Below are positions 1-6,871 of a stretch of DNA of 10,271 nt, piece after piece (the stretch's first letter is position 1; each line of letters starts with the position of its first letter). The DNA is from Lachnospiraceae bacterium UBA7188 (GTDB lineage Bacteria > Bacillota > Clostridia > Lachnospirales > Lachnospiraceae): positions 1-10,271 of the forward strand of contig DKVC01000082.1 of the NCBI GenBank assembly GCA_002490995.1, read 5' to 3'. A model generated the notes under the pieces. It did no database searches. It was not told the origin of the DNA and saw only the letters and a list, made by a program, of their open reading frames with translations. Both the position numbers and the translations under genes were made by a program.

Positions 1-23
1 GCTCTTAACGCTGTGTTGTTCAT
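1..23 (-). CDS. Start of a gene running out of the window (N-terminus only)
   Basis: Only seven codons are visible, reading MNNTALR from an ATG at 23 down to the window edge, so no function can be assigned. What supports a real start is the ribosome binding site: AGGAGG at 37-32 on the minus strand with an 8-nt spacer to the ATG, close to ideal for Firmicutes. The gene lies downstream of a good minus-strand terminator, so it would begin a new transcription unit. It does not resemble the start of hisS, which I recall as a frequent neighbour of hemZ in related genomes. An element-borne gene such as a recombinase or transposase is conceivable given the repeats just upstream, but nothing in the seven residues shows it. 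Confidence 0.45.
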
Positions 24-78
24 CTCGTGAACCTCCTTTTCATTTAATAAAATGACTATTACCAAATGTGCATTTTAA

Positions 79-306
79 TTTGTTGGACTAGCCTGACCTT
101 ACAATTTCTTCATAAAAGGCTAAATCCTGCTTGAAAGGCGAAAAAAAGAGCGTTTCGATTATTTCCGAAACGCTCCTCAGGAATCTGTGGATTTACACTG
201 ATTTTGTTGGACTTCGAGATGAAAAATGCATTATAGCGTATTATGATGTACCAACGCAAAAAAATTTGTTGGACATTTGTTGGACTTTTGGTATCTTTGT
301 TGTACC
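79..306. repeat. Iteron-like direct repeats TTTGTTGGACt
   Basis: Four near-identical 11-bp direct repeats lie at 79-89, 203-213, 265-275 and 276-286 (consensus TTTGTTGGACT; the third ends in A). A degenerate fifth copy, TTTGTTGTACC, is at 296-306. All are in the same orientation. Start-to-start distances are 124, 62, 11 and 20 bp; the first is exactly twice the second, and the last two are near one and two helical turns. Such clusters are typical of protein-binding arrays: transposase or integrase arm sites at element ends, replication iterons, or repressor operators. Which of these applies cannot be read from the sequence. Confidence 0.6.
141..175 (-). terminator. Rho-independent terminator (minus strand)
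   Basis: On the minus strand a perfect 10-bp stem (GAGCGTTTCG at 148-157 pairing with CGAAACGCTC at 166-175) encloses an 8-nt loop and is followed directly by seven T residues (147-141). That is the textbook layout of an intrinsic terminator for leftward transcription. It lies about 177 nt past the hemZ stop codon and would end the hemZ transcript before the gene starting at 23. On the plus strand the stem has no T tract after it, so it works in one direction only. Confidence 0.85.
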
Positions 307-351
307 CCAAATCCACATCATACTCAACATTTTTACTTAAATTTTGAATTG

Positions 352-1953
352 CTAATCTTCTAATAACACACGTTTTCTTTCTATCATTTCCCCGATTCTC
401 TCGATATATTGGGAAACATCCTTGACGTTCTCACTCCGCTCAATGCGTCCGTCCGGATACACCCTTTTCGATACGCTCCCAGCACCGCAGGCGACTATGG
501 TCTGTTTCTCCTCCATAATCAACACATTATAAAGCCCCAGCTGTCCCTCTCTGGCATACCCGACATTTTCAAAATTCCCCGACATATTTTTCTGGCGATA
601 AAGATAATACGGCACCAGCCCCAGCCGCTTTGCTCCCTCCGCAGCTATTCTCATGGTCTCATCCGTATTGCGCAGCATACCGGTTCCCCTCTCCTGTACC
701 ATCTGGTTCAGGCGGGATGCCCTCTTGACAGCCAGGGAATGCACCGTCAGACTGTCCGGCGCCATCTCCACCACCCGCTCCACAGTATGCCTTACCGCCC
801 ACTCGTCCTCTCCGGGCAGCCCCAGAATCAGATCCATATTAATATTGTCAAAGCCCATGTTTCTTGCCAGAGCATAAGCCTGTTCCACCTGTTCCACAGA
901 CGCTTTCCTGCCGATATAGTCCAGAGTTTCCTGATTCATGGTCTGAGGATTAATGGAAATCCGGCTGACGTCATGCCGTCTGAGCACCTTCAGTTTTTCC
1001 TCCGTAATACTGTCCGCACGTCCTGCCTCCACCGTAAATTCCTTTACAGATGAGAAATCAAACAGGGTCTTTAACCGCGTCAAAAGCCTGTCCATCTGCT
1101 CCGGTTCCAGCGTCGTGGGAGTACCGCCGCCGATATAGACCGTATCAAGAATCTTTCCTCTGCCCCATTCCGCCGCATACTCCAGTTCCTGAATCAGGCA
1201 GTCCACATAGGCATCCACAATCTTTTGATAACCGCTGATGGGAAAAGAGGTAAAGGAACAGTACAGGCAGGTGGTGGGACAGAAGGGGATTCCTATATAA
1301 AGACTATATCCATAGTCTCGACTATATCCATAGTCTCGACTATATCCATAATCCCGACTATATCCATAATCCCGGCTATATCCATTGCCGTCATCTTCGC
1401 TCTTTTTGCTATGGCTGACTGCTTCCAAAAGTGCATGCTCCCGTCTCGCGATGTCCACAGCAAGCTCTGCTTTTTCTGTACTGACATAATATTTCTGTCG
1501 GTAATATTCCACAACCTCCTGCTCTGTTTTCCCCTCCTCCAACAGCTGGGAAGCAATCTTGACAGGACGGATTCCCGTAAGGTTTCCCCATGGGAGTTCT
1601 TTTCCAGTCACCTGCCTCAGCACACGATACAGGAAGCATTTAAATCCGTATTTATACTCCTTTTCCGCTTTGGCAGGCTCTTCATCCTCCGCCTCATCTC
1701 CCTCTGTCAGGAAATTCCTCCTGTGCATGGAAATGTCCCCTGCGTCCCAGCAGTGTTCTTCCCCGTCCATTGCAATGACGGCACCCTCCGGCTTCAGCAG
1801 AATCCGGATGCGAATATCCGAACGCAGGCTTTCTCTCTTCTCTTCCCTCATCTCGGATGTCAGCACGCAGACCTGTTCTTCCGGATAAAAAGCCTTCACT
1901 ATGGAATTTACATCATATTCATAATTTGCCCTGTTTAACTCTACTGCTAACAT
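352..1953 (-). CDS. hemZ: HemZ-type radical SAM protein (oxygen-independent coproporphyrinogen III dehydrogenase family)
   Basis: A 533-residue member of the HemN/HemW/HemZ radical-SAM group, named for oxidative decarboxylation of coproporphyrinogen III; whether this branch truly does that in heme-poor anaerobes is unsettled. The N-terminal ~190 residues are HemZ-specific and include GNLTGIRPVKIA near 123-134. The radical-SAM core begins at SLYIGIPFCPTTCLYC, with the 4Fe-4S ligands Cys225, Cys229 and Cys232 (CxxxCxxC), then GGGTPTT near 275 and a LILGLPGE motif further on. The ATG at 1953 is supported by AGGAG with a 6-nt spacer. Odd feature: four tandem GYSRDY hexapeptides (about 191-214) sit immediately before the first barrel strand. 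The gene lies 200 bp after the transglutaminase gene, behind a repeat-rich leader able to form alternative hairpins. Family assignment is secure; exact activity is less so. Confidence 0.92.
   Translation of the reverse strand: MLAVELNRANYEYDVNSIVKAFYPEEQVCVLTSEMREEKRESLRSDIRIRILLKPEGAVIAMDGEEHCWDAGDISMHRRNFLTEGDEAEDEEPAKAEKEYKYGFKCFLYRVLRQVTGKELPWGNLTGIRPVKIASQLLEEGKTEQEVVEYYRQKYYVSTEKAELAVDIARREHALLEAVSHSKKSEDDGNGYSRDYGYSRDYGYSRDYGYSRDYGYSLYIGIPFCPTTCLYCSFTSFPISGYQKIVDAYVDCLIQELEYAAEWGRGKILDTVYIGGGTPTTLEPEQMDRLLTRLKTLFDFSSVKEFTVEAGRADSITEEKLKVLRRHDVSRISINPQTMNQETLDYIGRKASVEQVEQAYALARNMGFDNINMDLILGLPGEDEWAVRHTVERVVEMAPDSLTVHSLAVKRASRLNQMVQERGTGMLRNTDETMRIAAEGAKRLGLVPYYLYRQKNMSGNFENVGYAREGQLGLYNVLIMEEKQTIVACGAGSVSKRVYPDGRIERSENVKDVSQYIERIGEMIERKRVLLED
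1303..1385 (-). repeat. In-frame 18-bp tandem repeat inside hemZ
   Basis: Four contiguous 18-bp units (1303-1320, 1321-1338, 1339-1356, 1357-1374) plus an 11-bp partial unit (1375-1385) encode GYSRDY repeated four times and then GYS at the start of the radical-SAM core. There are two unit types, two adjacent copies each: Arg-Asp is encoded CGA-GAC in one and CGG-GAT in the other. The differences are therefore synonymous. Because the unit is a multiple of three, copy-number change would alter linker length without breaking the frame. Confidence 0.9.
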
Positions 1954-2153
1954 TGTATTCTCCTATTCCAGTTCCGCACCTGCCTGTCCAGCACCATTTC
2001 CCGGCATAGAATTTCCGTCCGCCAGGTGCAGGCGTCCGTAAATCCTATGGGCGCTGGACAGGCAAGTGCTGTTTTCCAGTTCTGCACCTGCCTGTCCGGC
2101 ACCATTTCCCGGCATAGAATTTCCGTCCGCCAGGCGCAGGCATCAACTTCTTC
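1954..2153 (-). promoter_or_regulatory. hemZ leader with two mutually exclusive hairpins
   Basis: In the minus-strand RNA, a central arm (2069-2050, GCACUUGCCUGUCCAGCGCC) can pair in two ways. It can pair with the preceding arm at 2103-2084, giving a 20-bp stem with one C-A mismatch and two G-U pairs around a 14-nt loop. Or it can pair with the following arm at 1995-1976, giving an uninterrupted 20-bp stem with two G-U pairs around a 54-nt loop. The downstream arm ends about 11 nt before the hemZ Shine-Dalgarno AGGAG (1964-1960). No U tract follows either stem, so this is not a standard terminator. The layout resembles an attenuator or translational switch, but equally a repeat element with inverted parts. 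No clear promoter was seen in the spacer. Confidence 0.45.
1966..2141. repeat. Pair of 68-bp direct repeats (period 108 bp)
   Basis: Copies at 1966-2033 and 2074-2141 are identical at 65 of 68 positions (three transitions). The 40 bp between them (2034-2073) contains an inverted copy of part of the repeat: GCTGGACAGGCA at 2053-2064 is the exact reverse complement of 1981-1992. The copies lie outside any convincing reading frame. Their high identity suggests a recent local duplication or a small intergenic repeat family; whether other copies occur elsewhere in the genome cannot be seen here. Confidence 0.9.
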
Positions 2154-4691
2154 TTACACGCAGCCCTGGCATCTTCTGATAAAGGGTTTTTTGTAAAATG
2201 CCGCGCGTGTGTACGCTTCTCCGGACAGCCTGTCATACAGAGCGCGCACCTCCCGGAGTTCTTCCTCGGAAGGTTCCTCCTGCGCAAAGCTGTTCTTCTC
2301 CAGAATGCGGCAGAAATTTTCGTACTCCGCATCGCTTATCCGGAAGGAACCCTGCAGAATCAGACGGAATTCCTCCCCGTCCACCCTCAGATCCCGCCTG
2401 ATTCCCGCCAGCTGAAATACGTTCCTGAAATTCCGGTAAAGCAGGAAAATGCGCTCTCTCCTGTCCGCCCTGCCAAAAATTTCCCTGCGCCGGTTTTCGT
2501 CCCATTTCTCCAGGCACCCGAATGCCGCCAGCAGCATAAGAATCGCCATCACAGTCATTACGATACGAAATACAGGTCTCTGAACCAGCGGTATATGATT
2601 TTCCTGCTCATCCGGTGTCTGCTGCAGTCCATCGTCCGTACCCGGCACATTTCCCTTATTTTCTTCTGTCCGGCTCTCTCCCTCGGGCAGTGCGGATAAC
2701 GTTCCGTTTTCCCTGTCCGGCACATCCGGCTGAACCTGACTGTCCTCCGGCACATCAGGCTCCATGGCATTGCTTCCTTCCGGTACATCATTCTGACCTG
2801 CCTCATTGTCCTGCTGCCACAGTTCGTCATTTTCCGGCAGCATCAGCCTCTGTCCTGCCAGCTGTCCAAGCTGCCCCAGCTGCTCCATCCGGTTGTCTTC
2901 CGGAAATGCCACCGCCCCCGGCGTCATCTCCACAGGTACCCAGCCAATGGTATCCAGATAAATCTCCGCCCAGGCATGGGCCTGCCTTCCCGTAATCACA
3001 GCCGTATAGGTTCCCGCGATATCGGAGACAAAATCGGAGGGCGAAACCGTATACCCGGTTACATACCGGGCAGGTATCCCGAAATACCTCAGGGCAAGCA
3101 CTGCGGCTGATGCAAAATGCACACAGTACCCCTCCCGGCTGTCAAACAGAAAATACTCCACAAAATCCGTCCCCGAAGGATTGTTTTCCGCATCCAGGTT
3201 ATAATCCGCCTGCCGGTCCAGAAGGCGGATCAGATCCAGGGCACAGGCATATATGCTGTCCGTACGGATCTCTTCCCTCTCCAGGCATGCCGTCAGCCGG
3301 GGCAGTTCCTCTTCCGGATATTCCAGGTAATTGTCGTAGACATACCGGCGGTAACGCTGCTCTGTCTCCGCCGGTCCCTCCGGCAATACAGTTCTTGTGC
3401 CGAAACCGGACAGAAAATAATACCGGAACCCATACTCATCGCTTTTTCTGGCTACGCTTCCGTCTCCATGAACCTGAAATTCCTCTGTCAGCAGGGCCCC
3501 GTAGGGATAAATACTGTAGCTTCCCCTGCCTCCCAGTTCTTTCATCTGGATATAAGCAGGGGAAGTGCCATGCTGCAGCTCCTTCGCTGCCTCATAGCTG
3601 ATATTGGCAAATTCCCCGTAATTTTCCGGCAGCTCCAGCCCATGTCCTCTGTAGTAATCTTCCACCTCCCGGTCAGACTGAGACAGCCATTCCTTCTCAT
3701 CGTATGTGACGCCCACAAACCCTTTCAGATACATGGTACCCTGAGGCTTCTGGTTCACTGTCACGCGATATACATCCTCCGCCGTATAGGCGAACAGGCG
3801 GTTTCTGCCCAGTTCCCCTGTCACATCCACCCCTGAGCCAAATCCGCCTCCGGGCAGCATGCTTTTTACCCTGGGAATCCATTCCTCATTTACAAGCCTG
3901 TAGAATTCTCCCCTGCGTTCCTGAAGCTCCACATACTGCCTGTCCATCTCCGGCAGAAAAAAGCGGAATACTGCCGCCATCACCAGGCCGCTCAGAGCAG
4001 CCGCACATACCACCACCGCAAATCCCACCCCGGGGCGTCTTCTGAAATCCTTTTGCACCAGTGTTGCAACAGCCCCCGCCACACAGAAAGCAAGAAAGAG
4101 AAATCCGGGAAACCTGTCACAGACACAGGCGAGGGTAAACCACAGCGCATTCCCCGCAATGAGGCAGAATCCCCTGTCATACCGCCCGAACACACCAGCC
4201 AGCAGTTCCAGAGGGAACAGGACATACAGGGCAGCGCATGTCATGGCCAGCGTGCGCATTCCCGCATCCCATCCGGCTCTGTCCCTGGGTCTTGACGCCG
4301 TCCAGGCAATATGAAACTGATATCTCTCATTCAGATTCCGCACGGCTTTATCCAATACAATGGAAAGCCCTCCGGACAGCACTTTCCAAAACAGGATTCC
4401 GATAAAAAGATACAAAATTCCGCATATGGAAGCACGAATAATTACCTTTCTCCCGCTTTTTCCGCTCCTGATCAGGACCACCGCCACACAAAATACCAGC
4501 AGCACGCCCCAGAACAAGACAGGTTCCAGCCCAGGCCGGGTACTCCTTCTCCCGATGTCACGCCAAGGAATCTCCAGAATTTCCGCCAGTGCACCCACAA
4601 TGCCGATACTGTTCACATACAGCAGCACAATGTCAAACAGGCATCCTGCCGGAGAAAAAGCCTCCGCAGCCTGCTTCTTTTCACTCTTCAT
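2154..4691 (-). CDS. TgpA-like membrane transglutaminase-domain protein
   Basis: An 845-residue membrane protein with an external transglutaminase-like (cysteine-protease fold) domain. About seven hydrophobic segments occupy residues ~17-245; an extracytoplasmic region carries the core, with Cys523 in GYCVHFASA, His572 in AHAWAEIY and Glu588 in WVPVEMTPG. The third catalytic position is usually Asp, so Glu588 is a conservative change. An acidic Pro/Glu/Gln-rich linker (~590-702, with repeated DVPE/DVPD) leads to a final membrane helix (~704-726) and a charged, probably cytoplasmic tail of ~120 residues, matching the TgpA layout. The ATG at 4691 overlaps the DUF58 gene by 11 bp and follows GGGGAG with a 10-nt spacer; the frame is open to 4865 but that extension looks like a shadow of DUF58. 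Substrate unknown; peptidoglycan or envelope-protein processing is an inference. Confidence 0.88.
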   Translation of the reverse strand: MKSEKKQAAEAFSPAGCLFDIVLLYVNSIGIVGALAEILEIPWRDIGRRSTRPGLEPVLFWGVLLVFCVAVVLIRSGKSGRKVIIRASICGILYLFIGILFWKVLSGGLSIVLDKAVRNLNERYQFHIAWTASRPRDRAGWDAGMRTLAMTCAALYVLFPLELLAGVFGRYDRGFCLIAGNALWFTLACVCDRFPGFLFLAFCVAGAVATLVQKDFRRRPGVGFAVVVCAAALSGLVMAAVFRFFLPEMDRQYVELQERRGEFYRLVNEEWIPRVKSMLPGGGFGSGVDVTGELGRNRLFAYTAEDVYRVTVNQKPQGTMYLKGFVGVTYDEKEWLSQSDREVEDYYRGHGLELPENYGEFANISYEAAKELQHGTSPAYIQMKELGGRGSYSIYPYGALLTEEFQVHGDGSVARKSDEYGFRYYFLSGFGTRTVLPEGPAETEQRYRRYVYDNYLEYPEEELPRLTACLEREEIRTDSIYACALDLIRLLDRQADYNLDAENNPSGTDFVEYFLFDSREGYCVHFASAAVLALRYFGIPARYVTGYTVSPSDFVSDIAGTYTAVITGRQAHAWAEIYLDTIGWVPVEMTPGAVAFPEDNRMEQLGQLGQLAGQRLMLPENDELWQQDNEAGQNDVPEGSNAMEPDVPEDSQVQPDVPDRENGTLSALPEGESRTEENKGNVPGTDDGLQQTPDEQENHIPLVQRPVFRIVMTVMAILMLLAAFGCLEKWDENRRREIFGRADRRERIFLLYRNFRNVFQLAGIRRDLRVDGEEFRLILQGSFRISDAEYENFCRILEKNSFAQEEPSEEELREVRALYDRLSGEAYTRAAFYKKPFIRRCQGCV

Positions 4692-5694
4692 ATACGCATT
4701 GCTCCCCAAAATACAGTCTGCAGTCCTCTTCCATATGCCAGCCCTGTTCCAGCAGCGGGATTTCCTCCTCCAACAGCGCCGTCCCCACTGCCGCTTCCCG
4801 CAAAAGGGCACAGGCCCATGCCTGCACGGCATCCCCATCCAGAATGGCACATCGGAAAAGAGCATTCCCCTGCCGCCACACCACTTCTACGGAAATCTGT
4901 ATGGTCTGCCGGCATTCTTCCGCAAGAAAATACAGAAAGGAAACCGCCCGGTCCAGATATCTGTCCCACACATCCGGCCGGGTTTTCAATTCATCCGAAA
5001 AATGTAAAAAGAGGCTCACGGAACTGCTTCTCTCGAAATCCCTGACCTGCAGATCATCCCCGCCCCTGGCCATCAGTTTCCAGTAGACACGGTGCAGGCT
5101 GTCTCCCGGCTGAAAATCCCGCAGCAGCATATCCCCTTCCCTTTCTCCGCCTCCGCCCTGAAGCGTCTGTGAATAAGCGGCCTCCACTGTGGAAGCGACC
5201 GGGGTGACCACAGGTGTAATACATATTTCCGCCCTGCCTTTTTTTCTCACCGGAAGCGAAAACAGGCCAAGGTAATCGCATACCCTTGCCCTTGCCAGCT
5301 CCAGGGAAGCCTGGCCGCAGTGCATTGCCGAAACCTCAGACACGAAAATTTCCTTCTCTCTCATCCCCATACAGTTCAGCCACTTTCTGACCTTTGCCTC
5401 CCGCTCCCCCGGCACATTCCAATACAGCTCCAGCAACACTCTGGGTACCGGAAGCGCTCCCCTGTTTTCCACTGTCACTTTTGCCTCCAGGATTTCGCCG
5501 CGCATGACGGCCTCCCTGTCCGCTGCCAGATACGCCCGGCAGCCTAAGCTCATTGGAATCAGAAACAGAAAAGAGACAAGGGGAATGCAGATGACACATC
5601 CGAACAGAAAACGAAGCCCCTGAAAATCATAGAGCATAATGAAATAACCACCCGCCGCCAAAAGCAGCAGGCAGCAAAGCCTTCTCCTGATCAT
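4681..5694 (-). CDS. DUF58 domain-containing protein
   Basis: A 337-residue protein with two N-terminal hydrophobic segments (about 6-23 and 29-50) and the DUF58 signature at 181-210: glycine-rich GGGGEREGD, then LRDFQPGDSLHRVYWKLMAR, matching the family pattern of an Arg/Tyr-rich stretch, PGD, R-x-I/V-x-W and AR. The region before it resembles the usual beta-sandwich part. The biochemical role of DUF58 proteins is unknown; they are thought to be clients or partners of MoxR ATPases, helped by a von Willebrand A-like fold in the C-terminal half, but no clear MIDAS motif is visible here. The ATG at 5694 overlaps the MoxR stop codon in an ATGA arrangement and the end overlaps the transglutaminase start, so the three genes are very likely translationally coupled. 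Confidence 0.9.
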   Translation of the reverse strand: MIRRRLCCLLLLAAGGYFIMLYDFQGLRFLFGCVICIPLVSFLFLIPMSLGCRAYLAADREAVMRGEILEAKVTVENRGALPVPRVLLELYWNVPGEREAKVRKWLNCMGMREKEIFVSEVSAMHCGQASLELARARVCDYLGLFSLPVRKKGRAEICITPVVTPVASTVEAAYSQTLQGGGGEREGDMLLRDFQPGDSLHRVYWKLMARGGDDLQVRDFERSSSVSLFLHFSDELKTRPDVWDRYLDRAVSFLYFLAEECRQTIQISVEVVWRQGNALFRCAILDGDAVQAWACALLREAAVGTALLEEEIPLLEQGWHMEEDCRLYFGEQCVYEE

Positions 5695-6659
5695 ACTTTC
5701 TCGCCGAGTCTGGGTTCCTTCACCCGATCCAGCGCCTCTTTCAGAATATCTTCCGCCTGCTTCCCGCTGATTCTGGCCTTCTGGTTCAGCCGGATCCGGT
5801 GGACTCCCACGTCAAAAAGTGCCTTCTTCACATCCTTCGGCACACAGTAGTTTCTTCCGTTTATATAGGCATACGCCCTTGCCATTTTTCCCAGCGCCAG
5901 CGTTCCCCGGGGACTCATCCCCAGCTCCAGCATCTCATGCTCCCGGGTACAAACTGACAGCATTGTCATATATTTATACAGAGCGTCATGTATGAATATA
6001 TTCTCCGTCTCTTCCTGCATGGCAAGAAGCTCGTCCCCATTGACCACAGACTGAATCTCATCCATGGGCCTGCCCTTATGACGGCTCTTCAGCATGGCAA
6101 TCTCATCCTCCGGTTCCGGATACCCCATGCTGATACAGATCAGAAACCTGTCCATCTGGGCCTCAGGCAGTCTCTGGGTACCGAATGAACCCACAGGATT
6201 CTGGGTTGCCAGTACGATAAAAGGACGGGGCACCTGTCTGGTGACACCGTCTACCGTTACATTTCCTTCCTCCATAACCTCTAAAAGTGCGGACTGGGTT
6301 TTGGGAGAAGTCCTGTTAATCTCATCCGCCAGCAGTAAATTACACATGACAGCTCCCGGGCGGTACACGAAGCTCTCCGTATCCTTCCGGTACATGGAAA
6401 ACCCCGTAATATCCGCCGGCATCACATCCGGCGTAAACTGCACCCTGTTGGACTTAAGCCCGCAGGCCCTGGAAAAAGCAATTGCCATCTCCGTCTTACC
6501 CACACCCGGCACATCTTCCAAAAGCACGTTTCCTCCTGCAAGAATGGCTGCCATCACTTTCTCCACACAGTCATCCTTGCCTATAATCACTTTCCTCACC
6601 TCATCCATAACCAGATGGGCTTTATTCCTCAATTCTTCCATGGAATGCCCCTCTTCCAT
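5691..6659 (-). CDS. MoxR-family AAA+ ATPase
   Basis: A 322-residue AAA+ ATPase of the MoxR group, thought to act as an ATP-driven chaperone that matures or remodels partner proteins, here probably the DUF58 and transglutaminase products. Walker A is DVPGVGKT (49-56), Walker B LLLADE (108-113), sensor-1 region ATQNP (151-155), then LPEAQMDRF (164-172), a MoxR hallmark. The C-terminal lid contains SPRGTLALGKMARAYA. The frame is open to 6743, but the extra N-terminal residues look non-homologous. ATG 6659 follows GGAG with a 7-nt spacer; a second ATG at 6641 (316 residues) follows GAGG with an 8-nt spacer and is nearly as good. It is the first gene of the module, 212 bp after the hydrolase gene. 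Confidence 0.92.
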   Translation of the reverse strand: MEEGHSMEELRNKAHLVMDEVRKVIIGKDDCVEKVMAAILAGGNVLLEDVPGVGKTEMAIAFSRACGLKSNRVQFTPDVMPADITGFSMYRKDTESFVYRPGAVMCNLLLADEINRTSPKTQSALLEVMEEGNVTVDGVTRQVPRPFIVLATQNPVGSFGTQRLPEAQMDRFLICISMGYPEPEDEIAMLKSRHKGRPMDEIQSVVNGDELLAMQEETENIFIHDALYKYMTMLSVCTREHEMLELGMSPRGTLALGKMARAYAYINGRNYCVPKDVKKALFDVGVHRIRLNQKARISGKQAEDILKEALDRVKEPRLGEKV

Positions 6660-6871
6660 AACCAAGCTCCCTCTCGGCACGGGAATTCTGTTCCCGCCCG
6701 AAATGTATCTCCTCAAATCCCGCCTGCCCGGAGCGCAAAGCACCTGATTCTTCCATGACCTGCATTACAGAGCCCCGGATCCCGCTGCAGCCTGTATTGC
6801 AGCCCCGAGTCCGGGCATATACGTCCCGTATAGGCACAGAGAATGGCCACCAGAAGCAGGCAGCCATCCGC
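6660..6871 (-). other. Spacer between hydrolase and MoxR genes
   Basis: This 212-bp gap holds no recognisable gene; an open frame through it on the minus strand is Arg-rich, overlaps the MoxR start and resembles nothing known. It contains a perfect 15-bp dyad (TATACG at 6818-6823, 3-nt centre, CGTATA at 6827-6832), which could be a small operator, and a minor hairpin just before the MoxR start. I see neither a convincing promoter nor a terminator. Confidence 0.4.

Larger units (their letters stand above)
24..351. other. AT-rich spacer between hemZ and the leftmost gene
   Basis: This 328-bp stretch is markedly more AT-rich than the rest of the window. It holds a minus-strand intrinsic terminator (141-175), a set of short direct repeats (79-306), and a 9-bp inverted pair TGTGGATTT (186-194) / AAATCCACA (309-317). 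Two short open frames cross it, one per strand, but neither has a convincing ribosome binding site or a recognisable product, and both run through the terminator. I could not pick out a convincing -35/-10 promoter for the gene starting at 23. Confidence 0.6.

Noticed and set aside
131..340. Plus-strand small ORF of 69 residues in the left AT-rich spacer
   Set aside because: It runs through the minus-strand terminator and the direct repeats, has no recognisable product, and its composition fits random AT-rich sequence.
409..1053. Long plus-strand open frames opposite hemZ, transglutaminase and rel
   Set aside because: They are antisense shadows of strongly supported minus-strand genes and show no family motifs or ribosome binding sites.
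1966..2141. CRISPR array
   Set aside because: There are only two copies, the repeats are 68 bp with internal inverted parts, there is one 40-bp spacer that itself contains an inverted piece of the repeat, and no cas genes are present.
4692..4865. 58-residue N-terminal extension of the transglutaminase protein
   Set aside because: It overlaps the DUF58 gene deeply, is rich in Cys/Trp/Arg as expected for a shadow frame, and the ATG at 4691 has a suitable Shine-Dalgarno and the usual short overlap.
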